Both the position numbers and the translations under genes were made by a program. A DNA stretch of 64,000 nt, taken from the NCBI RefSeq assembly GCF_040111675.1, contig NZ_CP157794.1:4547501-4611500 (forward strand), in the 5' to 3' direction. This document shows positions 9,993-19,467 of the stretch, one piece after another (within the stretch, counting starts at the first letter, position 1; the number at the start of each line of letters is the position of its first letter). The DNA comes from Salinarimonas sp. (GTDB taxonomy: Bacteria > Pseudomonadota > Alphaproteobacteria > Rhizobiales > Beijerinckiaceae). The notes under the pieces were generated by a model that saw only the letters and a program-made list of their open reading frames with translations, was not told the origin of the DNA and did not search any database.

Positions 9993-11678
9993 TCACCCCT
10001 GCGCCTCCACCAGCCGACGCGCGATGACCTGCGCCTGGATCTCGGCCGCGCCTTCGAAGATCGAGAGGATGCGGGCGTCGCAGAGGATGCGGCTCACCGG
10101 GTATTCCAAAGCGAAGCCGTTGCCGCCGTGGATCTGGAGCGCGTTGTCGGCCGCGGCCCAGGCGACCCGGGCGGCGAGCAGCTTGGCCATGCCCGCCTCC
10201 AGGTCGCAGCGCTTGTCCTCGTCCTTGGTGCGCGCGGAGAAGTAGGTGATCTGCCGCGCCGCATGGATCTCGGCGGCCATCAGCGCGATCTTGTCGGCGA
10301 CGCGCGGGAACTCGATCAGCGGCTTGCCGAACTGGACGCGGTCCTCGGCGTAGCGCAGGGCGACGTCCATCGCGTTCTGGGCGACGCCCACCGCGCGGGC
10401 CGCGGTCTGGATGCGCGCCGATTCGAAGGTCGCCATCAGCTGCTTGAAGCCCTGGCCCTCGACGCCGCCGAGGAGGTTTCCGGCCGGGACGGCGAAGTCC
10501 GAGAAGGCGAGCTCGTATTCCTTCATGCCGCGATAGCCGAGCACCTCGATCTCGCCGCCGGACAGGCCCTCGTCCGGGAAGGGGGTCTCGTCGCTGCCGC
10601 GGCTCTTCTCGCCGAGCAGGATGGAGAGGCCCTTGTGGCCCGGCTCCTCGGGCTTCGTGCGCACCAGCATGGTCATGAGGTCGGCGCGGACCGGGTGCGT
10701 GATCCAGGTCTTGTTGCCGTTGACCCGCCAGACCTCGCCCTCGAGCGTCGCCTTGGTGCGCAGGGAGGCGAGATCGGAGCCGACGTTCGGCTCGGTGAAG
10801 ACCGCGGTGGGGAGGATGTCGCCGGACGCGATGCCGGGCAGGAACGCCTGCTTCTGCTCCTCGGTGCCGCCGCCGAGAATCAGCTCGGCCGCGATCTCGG
10901 AGCGGGTGCCGAGCGAGCCGACGCCGATATAGCCGCGCGAGAGCTCCTCGGAGACGACGCACATCGACACCTTGGAGAGGCCGAGCCCGCCGTATTCCTC
11001 CGGGATGGTGAGCCCGAACACGCCGAGCTCGGCCATCTTCGCGATCACCTCGATCGGGATGTAGGCGTTCTGGAGGTGCCATTCGTGCGCATGCGGCGCC
11101 ACCTCGCCCTCGCAGAAGCGCGCCATCTCGGCGCGGATCGCCTCCAGCGTCTCGTCGAGGCCGGCGTCGCCGACGGTGGCGGAGCCCTGGCTCTCGCGGA
11201 TGAGCGTCACCAGCCGGGCGCGGGTCTCGACGGTGTTGCCGGTCTCGATCAGCGTCTCGACGCCGGGCGTGACGAGCTTGGCGACATCCGTGGCCATCAG
11301 CCCGAAGGCGGACAGGCGCACGGTCTCGCCCTGGCTCATCGGGATGCCGCCCAGCACCTGGGCGCAATATTCGCCGGCGGCGACGCGGGTGACGAGCGCC
11401 TCGATCTCGCCGAAGCGGCCCTCGCCCGAGAGGCGCTCGGCGTAGGACGCCATCTCGCGGATCGCCTGGGCGTAGGTGGCGAGCCAGGCGAGGCCGTGGG
11501 CCGCGTGCTGCTCGGCCTCCAGCTTCGCGCCCGAGACGCGCTCGCCCGCGATCACGCGCGCCCGGACACGCCGGCGCGCCTCGGCCAGAATGTCGTCGAT
11601 CGCCTTCGACGCGTCCGCGAGCAGCGCGACGAGATCCTCGGCGGCCTCGGTCTGGGCGATGGCGGGCATGGCGGTCAT
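9993..11678 (-). CDS. mcd: (2S)-methylsuccinyl-CoA dehydrogenase
   Basis: 561 aa from the ATG at 11678, with GAGGAGGAGGAC upstream. The flavoprotein acyl-CoA dehydrogenase core starts near residue 165 and includes AVFTEPNVGSDLAS, WRVNGNKTWITH, the region around MKEYELAFSDF, and LQIHGGNGFALEYPVSRI. The extra N-terminal domain of about 160 residues is the mark of methylsuccinyl-CoA dehydrogenase. That enzyme oxidises methylsuccinyl-CoA to mesaconyl-CoA in the ethylmalonyl-CoA pathway for C1/C2 assimilation. Ordinary acyl-CoA dehydrogenases are about 380 aa, so the length supports the call. Other pathway genes are not in the window. Confidence 0.85.
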   Translation of the reverse strand: MTAMPAIAQTEAAEDLVALLADASKAIDDILAEARRRVRARVIAGERVSGAKLEAEQHAAHGLAWLATYAQAIREMASYAERLSGEGRFGEIEALVTRVAAGEYCAQVLGGIPMSQGETVRLSAFGLMATDVAKLVTPGVETLIETGNTVETRARLVTLIRESQGSATVGDAGLDETLEAIRAEMARFCEGEVAPHAHEWHLQNAYIPIEVIAKMAELGVFGLTIPEEYGGLGLSKVSMCVVSEELSRGYIGVGSLGTRSEIAAELILGGGTEEQKQAFLPGIASGDILPTAVFTEPNVGSDLASLRTKATLEGEVWRVNGNKTWITHPVRADLMTMLVRTKPEEPGHKGLSILLGEKSRGSDETPFPDEGLSGGEIEVLGYRGMKEYELAFSDFAVPAGNLLGGVEGQGFKQLMATFESARIQTAARAVGVAQNAMDVALRYAEDRVQFGKPLIEFPRVADKIALMAAEIHAARQITYFSARTKDEDKRCDLEAGMAKLLAARVAWAAADNALQIHGGNGFALEYPVSRILCDARILSIFEGAAEIQAQVIARRLVEAQG

Positions 11679-11831
11679 CGGCGCGTCCTCCTCCTCGGGG
11701 GTGTCCGCAAGGTGCGGATCTCTCTCGCGCTGCAGCATAACGTCTGCGCGGCTGGGATCGATCCGCACTTTGGTCGGAGGCAGCCGCCTGCAAGCGCGGC
11801 TTGAGGTCACGGGGCGGGGAGCGCGGCCGTC

Positions 11832-11856
11832 GGAACCACCGTGCACGCGTCGCGTA
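11832..11856 (+). promoter_or_regulatory. Candidate EcfG (general stress) promoter for the zinc alcohol dehydrogenase
   Basis: GGAAC (11832-11836), 16 bases, CGTA (11853-11856): eight of nine consensus positions. It ends 44 bases before the ATG at 11901. Genes for zinc dehydrogenases followed by small membrane proteins are frequent stress-regulon members, which is compatible. Confidence 0.4.
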
Positions 11857-11900
11857 TGGTCCGCCGGGCGCGCTCCTGCGCTCGCCCGACGGAGGGGTTC

Positions 11901-13073
11901 ATGCGCGCGCTCACCTGGCACGGCAAGCACGACATCCGCTGCGACGAGGTCGCGGATCCGCAGATCGAGGACGACCGCGACGCCATCGTCGAGGTGACGT
12001 CCTGCGCCATCTGCGGCTCGGACCTGCATCTCTACGACGGCTTCGTCCCCGGCATGCAGTCCGGCGACGTCATGGGCCACGAATGCATGGGCGAGGTGGT
12101 CGAGGTCGCGCCCGGCGCGCGCCATGCGCTGAAGCCGGGAGACCGTGTGGTGATCCCCTTCACCATCTTCTGCGGCGAGTGCTGGCAGTGCCGGCGGGGG
12201 AACTATTCCGTCTGCGAGCGCTCCAACCGCAACGCCTCGGTCGCGGCGAAGGCGTTCGGCCGGCCGACCGCCGGCCTGTTCGGCTACTCGCACCTCACCG
12301 GCGGCTATGCCGGCGGCCAGGCGGAATACATCCGCGTGCCCTTCGCCGACACGACGCACGTGAAGGCGCCCTCCACCCTCTCCGACGAGCAGTTGCTCTT
12401 CCTCTCCGACATTCTGCCTACGGGCTGGCAGGCGGCCGTGCAGCTCGGCATCGAGGAGACGGACACGGTCGCCGTCTGGGGCGCGGGGCCCGTCGGCCAG
12501 TTCGCCATCCGCGCGGCGGTGCTGCTCGGCGCCCGGCAGGTGATCGCCATCGACCGCGTGCCCGAGCGGCTCGACATGGCGGCGGCGGGAGGCGCGATCC
12601 CGATCGATTTCGCGGTCGAGAGCGTGATGGAGCGCATCGACGACCTCACCGGCGGCAAGGGCCCGGAGAAATGCATCGACGCGGTGGGCCTCGAGGCGCA
12701 CGTCTCGGGGCATCTCGACTCGATGTATGACCGCGCCAAGCAGGCCGTCATGGCCGAGAGCGACCGGGCGCATGCCCTGCGCGAGATCGTCTATCTCGTG
12801 CGCCCCGCCGGCACGATCTCGATCCCCGGCGTCTATGGCGGCCTCGTCGACAAGATCCCGATGGGCGCGCTCATGAACAAGGGGATCACCGTGCGCACGG
12901 GCCAGACCCACGTCGCCCGCTGGACCGACGACCTGCTGTGCCGGATCGAGGAGGGCCAGCTCGACCCCACCTTCGTCATCACCCACGTCGCCGATCTCGC
13001 CGACGGGCCGGACCTCTACCGGACCTTCCGCGACAAGAAGGACGGCTGCGTCAAGGTCGTGCTCAAGCCCTGA
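11901..13073 (+). CDS. Zinc-dependent alcohol dehydrogenase (formaldehyde-dehydrogenase-like MDR family)
   Basis: 390 aa from the ATG at 11901, with GGAGGGG upstream. Medium-chain dehydrogenase: the catalytic zinc site begins at C38 in CGSDLHLYDG with the GHECMGEVVEV helix, and the structural zinc lobe is CGECWQCRRGNYSVC. A Rossmann NAD-binding fold follows (VWGAGPVGQFAIRAAVLLGA). The insertion and C-terminal length resemble the glutathione-independent formaldehyde dehydrogenase subgroup, but substrate is not certain. Preceded by an EcfG-like sequence and followed after 10 bases by a small membrane protein gene, probably co-transcribed. Confidence 0.85.
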   Translation: MRALTWHGKHDIRCDEVADPQIEDDRDAIVEVTSCAICGSDLHLYDGFVPGMQSGDVMGHECMGEVVEVAPGARHALKPGDRVVIPFTIFCGECWQCRRGNYSVCERSNRNASVAAKAFGRPTAGLFGYSHLTGGYAGGQAEYIRVPFADTTHVKAPSTLSDEQLLFLSDILPTGWQAAVQLGIEETDTVAVWGAGPVGQFAIRAAVLLGARQVIAIDRVPERLDMAAAGGAIPIDFAVESVMERIDDLTGGKGPEKCIDAVGLEAHVSGHLDSMYDRAKQAVMAESDRAHALREIVYLVRPAGTISIPGVYGGLVDKIPMGALMNKGITVRTGQTHVARWTDDLLCRIEEGQLDPTFVITHVADLADGPDLYRTFRDKKDGCVKVVLKP

Positions 13074-13083
13074 GGAGCAAGCG

Positions 13084-13587
13084 ATGCGCTACGAAGCAGA
13101 AGGCTCGCCCCGCCGGGGCCATCCCGACCGCGCCACCGATCGGCTCGCCCATGCGCTCGGCCTGTTCTCGATCGGGCTCGGCCTCGCCGAGCTCGCCGCG
13201 CCGCGCGCCATCGCGGAGACGGCGGGGCTGCGGGATCACGAGGCCATCGTGCGCGGCTACGGCGCCCGCGAGATCGCCACCGGCGTCGCGCTGCTGGCAG
13301 CCAGGGACCCGATGCCGTGGGTCTGGGCGCGCGTGCTCGGCGACGCGGCCGATCTCGTAACGCTCGCGCAAGGCCGCGACGGATCGCCTCGGCGCCGCCG
13401 GCGCACGCAGATCGCGCTGGGCACGGTGGCGGCGGTGACGCTCCTCGACATCGCCTGCGCCGCCACGCTCGCCCGCGAGACGCCCCGCCCGCCGCGTCCG
13501 CTCCGCGACTACCGCGACCGCGTCGGCTTCCCCCGCCCGCCGGAGCGGATGCGCGGCAAGGCGCGGGAGATGGCGGGGGTGTATTGA
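13084..13587 (+). CDS. Small membrane protein, probably in an operon with the dehydrogenase
   Basis: 167 aa. Two or three hydrophobic stretches are visible (about residues 21-40, 58-75 and 118-136), with an arginine-rich loop before the last and a Pro/Arg-rich cytosolic tail. The pattern of a conserved GYGAREIATGVALL block is seen in DUF4267-like proteins and next to or fused with cyclase/dehydrase (SRPBCC) domains in stress-induced operons. AGGAGCAAGCG precedes the ATG. Ten bases separate it from the alcohol dehydrogenase stop, so co-transcription is likely. Function unknown. Confidence 0.7.
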   Translation: MRYEAEGSPRRGHPDRATDRLAHALGLFSIGLGLAELAAPRAIAETAGLRDHEAIVRGYGAREIATGVALLAARDPMPWVWARVLGDAADLVTLAQGRDGSPRRRRRTQIALGTVAAVTLLDIACAATLARETPRPPRPLRDYRDRVGFPRPPERMRGKAREMAGVY

Positions 13588-13612
13588 GGGGGCGGCGTCA
13601 GGCGCCTCACAG

Positions 13613-14194
13613 CTACGGCCGCGGTCGCTCTCCGGATCGCAGCCACGCCGCCATCTCCGGCGTACGGATGATCGTCAGCCTGTGCGCGGCCGTTTCCCGG
13701 ACATGAACCCGGCCGGCGATCACGACGGTGTCCGATCCATGGGTGAAGTCGGCGAAGTTCCAGGTCACCAGCGCATCTGCGCGTCCTGCGACGGCGACGT
13801 CGACGACGCGTCCATCCTCGATGTCCAGCGGAGCCGAAGCGGCGGTGGCGTCGTACGGGTCGCGTTCGCGCATGCGGGCATCGCGGGTCGGCAGCACGCC
13901 GCCGCCGAGGACCAGATGGGGCGGCTCCGCCGCAGGCCCGACCAGGGCGAGCGCATGGATCAGCGAAACGAGCCGGCTCGCCTCGTCCAGCGAAACGCCG
14001 TGCCTCGTCATGACCTGATGCAGACGCGACAGCATCGCATGCGAGATCGCGAGCTGAAGTGGGCCGAGCGCCGCTCGCCCGTCCTGGATCGCGCGGACCA
14101 CGGACTGGCTCGCGGTTCCGGTTTTCCCCTGAGCGTCTGCGATGAACGCGCCGATCCACACATTCAAGTCGACGCAAAGACGAAAAGCGCTCAC
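13613..14194 (-). CDS. PIN-domain protein, likely VapC-type toxin
   Basis: 193 aa from a GTG at 14194 that overlaps the upstream stop by four bases (GTGA). The PIN nuclease fold is suggested by the N-terminal CVDLNVWIGAF, with the first catalytic Asp, and the C-terminal DVAVAGRADALVTWNFADF with later acidic residues. Such proteins cleave RNA in toxin-antitoxin pairs. The middle is longer than in typical 130-aa VapC. The immediately upstream, translationally coupled gene encodes a ribbon-helix-helix-like protein, which fits an antitoxin. RNA target unknown. Confidence 0.75.
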   Translation of the reverse strand: MSAFRLCVDLNVWIGAFIADAQGKTGTASQSVVRAIQDGRAALGPLQLAISHAMLSRLHQVMTRHGVSLDEASRLVSLIHALALVGPAAEPPHLVLGGGVLPTRDARMRERDPYDATAASAPLDIEDGRVVDVAVAGRADALVTWNFADFTHGSDTVVIAGRVHVRETAAHRLTIIRTPEMAAWLRSGERPRP

Positions 14195-14541
14195 GACTCT
14201 ACCGCGCGCTCCCAGGCGAGCGCGGCGTCGGCGATCGCCTCCTCGTCGTCGGCGGGCGGCAGGGCATCCCGCAGCTCGTCCGCCATGCGCCGCTGGGTGA
14301 GGGTCATGTCGGCCCGCAGGAGAAGCCTGACGAGCTCGCCCCGGAACCAGTCACGCTCCTCGGGGGTGGCGAGCGTCTCCATGCGGCGCAGGGACGTCCG
14401 GGCCGTCTCCGGGAGCGAAACGTAGAGGCTGAGCGCCTGGCCGACGAGGCTCGCCGGCGTGCGCCCTTCGGTTTTCGCCACGGCCTGAAGCCGGTCGGCG
14501 ACGTGCTCGTCGACGTATCCCGAAACGCTGCGCCCGGCCAT
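14191..14541 (-). CDS. Ribbon-helix-helix-like antitoxin partner of the PIN protein
   Basis: 116 aa from the ATG at 14541, with GGAGG seven bases upstream; the frame continues 23 codons further without a better start. The N-terminus (RSVSGYVDEHVADRLQAVAK) looks like a ribbon-helix-helix DNA-binding domain: a short strand, then two helices with TPASLVGQALSLYV. The acidic C-terminal half would bind the toxin. The stop overlaps the PIN start by four bases, giving the usual antitoxin-first order. The pair is flanked by core genes, and I see no mobile element around it. Confidence 0.7.
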   Translation of the reverse strand: MAGRSVSGYVDEHVADRLQAVAKTEGRTPASLVGQALSLYVSLPETARTSLRRMETLATPEERDWFRGELVRLLLRADMTLTQRRMADELRDALPPADDEEAIADAALAWERAVES

Positions 14542-14620
14542 GGCGGTTTCCTCCAGATCCTGTAGAAACTGTAGTTCGCCGAAGGCGCACGCGCAAGCGC
14601 ACCCCATCACTCGGCGCGCG

Positions 14621-14977
14621 TCAGCGCACGCGGGCGAGGGCGCAGCCGATGTCGTCGATGGAGAAGGGCTTGCGCACCACGGGCGCGTCGGGGTGGGCGC
14701 CGGCGAGGCCGGCCTCGCCGTAGCCGGTGGCGAACACGAAGGGAATGCCGCGGGCGGCGAGGGCGTCGGCGATGGGAAGGGAGCGCGCGCCGTCGAGGTT
14801 GACGTCGAGCACGGCGACGTCGATCGCCTCGCGCTCGACGGCCGCGAGACCGTCCCGCAGGCGATGCGCGGGACCCACCACGGCGTAGCCGAGCGTGTCG
14901 AGCGTGTCCTCCAGCATCATGGCGACGAGAACCTCGTCCTCCACCACGAGCGCGCGTGGGCGTCGGTCCGCCGTCAT
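14621..14977 (-). CDS. Stand-alone response regulator receiver protein
   Basis: 118 aa from the ATG at 14977, which overlaps the kinase stop by four bases (ATGA). A single CheY-like receiver domain: acidic pair in LVVEDEVLVA, phospho-acceptor Asp in IDVAVLDVNL, switch Thr in FVFATGYGE, and Lys in VVRKPFS. There is no output domain. The coupling indicates it is the partner of the HWE kinase encoded directly upstream. Such single receivers act as phosphate sinks or shuttles. Confidence 0.87.
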   Translation of the reverse strand: MTADRRPRALVVEDEVLVAMMLEDTLDTLGYAVVGPAHRLRDGLAAVEREAIDVAVLDVNLDGARSLPIADALAARGIPFVFATGYGEAGLAGAHPDAPVVRKPFSIDDIGCALARVR

Positions 14978-16926
14978 GTGTCTCCCTCGCCGACCGCCTG
15001 GGCTGCACGCAGCGGCGCGTCGACAACGCACTCCACCCCCGTTGGTTCGTAGCGAAGCTCCGCCGTGCCCTGCAGCTCCGCCGCGAGGCCCGTCTCGATG
15101 AGGCGCGAGCCGAAGCCGCGGCGTTCGGGCGGAACGACGCGCGGGCCGTCCCGCTCCTCCCAGCGCAGGTGGAGCCTCTCGGCTTCGCCCGCGCCCGAGA
15201 CGCTCCAGACCACGGCGACCTTGCCGTCCTCGGCGGACAAGGCGCCGTACTTCGCGGCGTTGGTGGCGAGCTCGTGCAGCGCCAGCGCGATCGCCACCGC
15301 GGCGCGCGGGCTCAGGCGGACCTGCGGCCCCTCGATGCGGATGCGCGCGCCGGAATCCGGAGAGAACGGCCGCAGCGCGACGCGCACGATCTCGTCGAGA
15401 TCGGCGCCCTCCCAGCTCTCGATGGTGAGGACGTCGTGCGCCCCCGCCAGGGCGAGGAGACGCGCCGTGAAGGCCTCGCGTTCGTCCGCGGGATCCGCGG
15501 CGCCCCGGAAGCTCTGGCCGGCGATGGCCTGGATCGTGGCGAGCGTGTTCTTCACCCGATGGTTCAGCTCGTCCATCAAGAGCCGCTGATGGATCTGCGC
15601 CCGCGTCAGCTGGGTCACGTCGACGAAGGTGACGACGACGCCGCTCGTCTTGTCGCCGCCGTCGCGATAGGGCGCGAGGCGCACCAGGTAGTGCACGTCC
15701 GCGTCGGCGCGCGCGGCGCGCATCTCCATGCCCTCTCCGCTCTCGAGCACGTCGCGCACGGATGCGACGAAATCCGGCAGGTCGAGCCGGCTCGACAGGT
15801 CGGTGAGCGGGCGCCCGGCGTCGCTCGGCAGGACGTTGAAGATCTGCGAGATCGCCGGGGTGAAGCTGCGGATCTTCAGCTCGCGATCGAGGAAGACGGT
15901 GGCGACCTGCGTCGCTTCGAACAGGTTGCGCAGGTCGCTGTTGGCGTGGTCGAGCTCCTCGACCTTGCCGGAGAGCTCGGCATTGACGGTGTGGAGCTCC
16001 TCGTTGAGCGATTGCAGCTCCTCCTTCGAGGCCTCCAGCTCCTCGTTGGTCGATTGCAGCTCCTCGTTCACCGAGACGAGCTCCTCGTTGGAGGACTTCA
16101 GCTCCTCGACCGCCGTCTCGTATTCCTCGATCATGCCCTGGAGCCGCTCGCGGGTCTCGCGCAGCTCGCGCTCGAGGTGGAGCGCGGTGTCATCCCCGCG
16201 CGCCGGCGAGGGCCGGAGCGCCGCATCCTGGGCGAACGAGGGCCCCTGGCTTTCGAACAGCACGAGCAGCAGCGGCTCGTCGCGGATCACCAGCGGCTCG
16301 ACGACGATGGTCGCGAGCTGGAGGCGGTCCTCCTCGGTCTCCACGGCGACGTTCTCCCGCCGGACGGCGCGCCCGTTCTGGGCCGCCTCGCGCACCGCCG
16401 CCTGGAGATCGACCCGCAGGCCCTTGCGGGCCATGGCGAGCAATTGCCGGTTCATCAGCCCGGGCGACAGCTCGAGGAAGCGGCCCGTGCGGCTCGACGC
16501 GTAGACCACGTCGCCGTCGGCGTTGACGACGACATGCGGCGGCGAGAAGCGCGAGAGCACGAGCGTCTCCACCGCCTGGCGCAGGGCGGCGCCGCCGGCC
16601 TGCCGGCTCGGCGGGCGCGGGGCGCCGCCGAGCTCCCGGGGATGGAAGCGCCCCACGAGGGCGGGCAGGTGGACGGCCGGCGCCGCGTCCTCGCGCGCGC
16701 GGAAGATGCGCAGCGTCTTGTTCACCGGCGCGAACAGATCGCCGAAATGGCCGATGTTCTCCGACAGGCCGAGGAACAGGTAGCCCCGTGGGCGCAGGGC
16801 GTAGTGGAAGATCGGGACGACCTGCTCCTGGATCTGCGGACCGAAATAGATCAAGAGGTTGCGGCAGGAGACGAGGTCGATGCGCGAGAAGGGCGGATCG
16901 CGGATGACGCTGTGCGGCGAGAAGAT
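14974..16926 (-). pseudogene. Downstream part of a CheB-CheR-PAS-HWE kinase gene, separated from its start by an in-frame TGA
   Basis: This stretch continues in the same frame as the gene at 16927-18150 but has no start codon of its own with a ribosome binding site. It encodes the end of the CheR domain (SRIDLVSCRNLLIYFGP), then a long coiled coil of repeated N-E-E-L units, a PAS domain, and an HWE histidine kinase. In the kinase the phospho-acceptor His is in MDELNHRVKNTLA, and the W-E motif is HLRWEERDGPRVVPPE. Everything downstream of the stop looks under normal constraint, and it ends in an ATGA overlap with the receiver gene. If the TGA is real, the kinase is made only by readthrough or reinitiation. 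A sequencing error would restore a 1058-aa protein. Confidence 0.75.
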
Positions 16927-18150
16927 TCACATGTCGCGGATCTCCTTCGCGATCACGTGCGTGCCGCCGTCGGGCAGGAAGAAGCGCTTCCTCCGCGCCT
17001 CCGAGACGCCGTCGAGCAGCGGCGTCGGGTAGCGCGCCGCGCGCGCCACCGCGAGGGCGTGCTCGTCGATGTCGGTGGCGAAGATCTGCACGCGCGGCAC
17101 GGCCTTGAGGGTCTGCATGTGCTCGTGCATCAGCATGGCGATGGAGTAGACCTCCTCGCCCGTGGCGCAGCCGGGCACCCAGACGCGCACCGTCTCGTCG
17201 GCGCCGCGGCCCTCGAAGAGCTTCGGGATCACGTCCTTCCGGAGCGACTCGAACGACTCGGCGTCGCGGAAGAAGGCCGTGACGTTGATCAGGAGGTCGC
17301 GGAAGAGCGCGGTCACCTCCTTCGAGTCGTCGCGCAGCCGGTCGACGTACGCCTCCGCCGTGGCGATGCCGAGCACCTGCATGCGCCGGTGCACGCGCCG
17401 CAGGAAGGTCTTCGGCTTGTAGCCGCCGAAATCGTGGCCGACCTGGTTGCGAAGGATGCCGCAGATCTCCTGCCGGATCGGCTCGAAGGCCGCGCGATTG
17501 CCCGACGGCGCCCCGGCGCCGGCCGGCTCCTCCTCGGCGACGTGGGCGAGCAGGTCGACGTCCTGCGCGAAGGCGACGAGCCGCGCGCCCATGTCCTCGA
17601 CGGGCAGCGCGAGGTCGATGAAGCCGGCGGAGATCGCGGTCTCCGGCATGTCCGCGTGCTTCGGCGAGGTCCCGTCGGAGGCCTGCGCGACGGTGAGCCC
17701 GCCATGCTCCTTGATGGCCTTCACGCCGAGCGTGCCGTCGCCGTCGCCTCCGGAGAGCACGACGCCGACCGCGTACTCGCCCTGGTCCTTGGCGAGCGCG
17801 CTGAAGAAGACGTCGATGGGCTTGCGTTCGCGGTTGGAGGGGTCCTGACGAAGCACCTGCAGGCGCCCGTCCTCGATCCCGACGAGGTCGCCCGCGGCGA
17901 GGACGTGCACCGTGTCGGGCTCGACCCGCGCGCCGTCCGCGGCGAGACGGACCTCGAGCGGCGTGTAGCGCCGCAGGATCTCGTGGAGCAGGCTCTCGCG
18001 CTCGGGGTTGAGATGCGTGACGATGACGATGCCGAGACCGGGATCCGGCGGCAGTCCGCGGAAGAAGCCCTCCAGCGCCTCCACCCCGCCGGCCGACGCC
18101 CCGATACCCACGATGGGAATTCGCTTGCTCGTCGCGCTCTCGTCCGCCAT
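16927..18150 (-). CDS. CheB methylesterase-CheR methyltransferase fusion, truncated by an in-frame TGA
   Basis: 407 aa from the ATG at 18150, with GGGAGGG upstream. The CheB domain (residues about 10-190) has the active Ser in GIGASAGGVEAL, His in IVTHLNPE and Asp in LSGGDGDGTLG. The CheR domain (about 215-407) has FFRD and VWVPGCATGEEVYSIAML for S-adenosylmethionine. The TGA at 16927-16929 follows VIAKEIRDM, where relatives often have Cys, and the frame then continues as IFSPHSVIRDPPF. In intact relatives this fusion modifies or senses signals and drives the C-terminal kinase. No other chemotaxis genes are near. Confidence 0.8.
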   Translation of the reverse strand: MADESATSKRIPIVGIGASAGGVEALEGFFRGLPPDPGLGIVIVTHLNPERESLLHEILRRYTPLEVRLAADGARVEPDTVHVLAAGDLVGIEDGRLQVLRQDPSNRERKPIDVFFSALAKDQGEYAVGVVLSGGDGDGTLGVKAIKEHGGLTVAQASDGTSPKHADMPETAISAGFIDLALPVEDMGARLVAFAQDVDLLAHVAEEEPAGAGAPSGNRAAFEPIRQEICGILRNQVGHDFGGYKPKTFLRRVHRRMQVLGIATAEAYVDRLRDDSKEVTALFRDLLINVTAFFRDAESFESLRKDVIPKLFEGRGADETVRVWVPGCATGEEVYSIAMLMHEHMQTLKAVPRVQIFATDIDEHALAVARAARYPTPLLDGVSEARRKRFFLPDGGTHVIAKEIRDM

Positions 18151-18268
18151 GCGCCCTCCCGGGCGACGGATTGCCGCCCCCCTCGACATGTAAGGTCGGC
18201 GGTGCGCGCGGCGCAAGGCGTCGGCGTGAATGCGGCGTCGGCGACCGACATCGGTCGGTCGTTTCGCC

Positions 18269-19375
18269 TCACATCCCCCCGTCGCGTCCGAACCGCTCCC
18301 GTGCGGCGGCGAAGCGCAGGACGCGCTGGGCGCTCTCGACGGAGAGCTTCTCGAAGCTCTCGAAGGCGGCCTTCGTCAGCTCCATGGGCGGCGTGCGGCC
18401 GGCCTTCCTGGTCAGCATCAGCTTCAGCGTCGACCAGGTGAAGTCGACGGCGCGCACGACGAAGAGCAGGGCCTCGTAGTCCGGCGCGTGGTAGGCGTTC
18501 GCCACCATCTCGACCTGGATACCGCCGAGCTCGGCGATGGCCGCGAGCGCGTCCTCCACGCGGTTGCGGTTGATCCAGTCGACGACGTCGCGCTCCTCGA
18601 GCTTGCGGGTGCGCGCGCGGGCGCGGACGAAATCGACGGAACCGGCGAGGTCGGCCTTGGCGACGTCCGGGGCGTCGGTGTCGGCCATGTGGCGGGCGAG
18701 ATCCTCGACGACCGAGTCGATGGCGCGCTGCATGCGCTGGCCGAGCTCGTCCTGGAGCGTTTCGCGCACCTTCTCGCGGGCGATCTCGACGAGGAGCGTC
18801 ACCTGCTCGGGCGAGAGATGGCTGCGCGTCTCGAGCACCGCCTGCAGCTCGCCGTCGGCGCGGGCGCGCTCCAGCAGGGTCGTGAACCCGCGCGGCGAGA
18901 AGCGCGCGCCCTCGTTGTCGGCGACCGAGCGCACGACGGAGGTGTCGCCGCGATCGATCAGAACGTCGGTGAGGCGCTCGGAGAGGCTCACCCGACGCGA
19001 CAGGGCGAGGAGGTGCGCCTGCCCCTTCCGCTCGGCGACGGCGACGAGATCGTCCTCCGACAGGCGCGGGCTGCGCGTCAGCACCGGCGCGGCCACCGCG
19101 CCGTCGTCGTCGAAGGCGAGGTCGCGTACGGCCCGGCGCGGGGCGAGCTCGTGGTCGGCGAGCCGCTCGGAGAGCTCGAGCCGGGCTCGGAACTCGAGAT
19201 TTCGCGCCAGCCGCAGGATCACCTCGTCGAAGGCGCCGACATGGTCCTCGTCGAGCTCGGGCGCCTTCTCCAGGAACAGGTTCGTCACCTTGCGCAGCAT
19301 GGCCGTGCGTCGGCGGGCGTCCGCGCCGGACACGATCTCGTCGATCTCCTCGATCACGCTGAGCAATGCCGTCAT
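18269..19375 (-). CDS. DUF2336 family protein
   Basis: 368 aa, almost entirely helical, without signal peptide or clear membrane helix. The repeated motif style (LSERLADHELAPRRAVRDLA, LSRRVSLSERLTDVLIDRG, LSPEQVTLLVEIAREK) is that of DUF2336, an alphaproteobacterial family of unknown function often found near regulators. It lies 118 bases upstream of the CheB-CheR gene on the same strand and may be transcribed with it. It is divergent from thpR. Confidence 0.8.
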   Translation of the reverse strand: MTALLSVIEEIDEIVSGADARRRTAMLRKVTNLFLEKAPELDEDHVGAFDEVILRLARNLEFRARLELSERLADHELAPRRAVRDLAFDDDGAVAAPVLTRSPRLSEDDLVAVAERKGQAHLLALSRRVSLSERLTDVLIDRGDTSVVRSVADNEGARFSPRGFTTLLERARADGELQAVLETRSHLSPEQVTLLVEIAREKVRETLQDELGQRMQRAIDSVVEDLARHMADTDAPDVAKADLAGSVDFVRARARTRKLEERDVVDWINRNRVEDALAAIAELGGIQVEMVANAYHAPDYEALLFVVRAVDFTWSTLKLMLTRKAGRTPPMELTKAAFESFEKLSVESAQRVLRFAAARERFGRDGGM

Positions 19376-19467
19376 GCTGGGACCATCCTGCTCCTGTGGC
19401 GTAGGATTACGGCATAAAGTCCTTATGGAATTGTGAAATCGGCATCATGCCGGGAAAGGAGGCCGTC

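Noticed and set aside
8139..14541. The nitrilase-fold gene and PIN pair as one defence island
   Set aside because: Core metabolic genes (mcd, alcohol dehydrogenase) lie between them, base composition does not obviously change, and there is no integrase, tRNA or repeat at the borders.
16900..16929. TGA in the CheB-CheR gene as a selenocysteine codon
   Set aside because: I see no SECIS-like hairpin just after the TGA, the position is not catalytic, and a second gene in the window has a TAG of the same kind.
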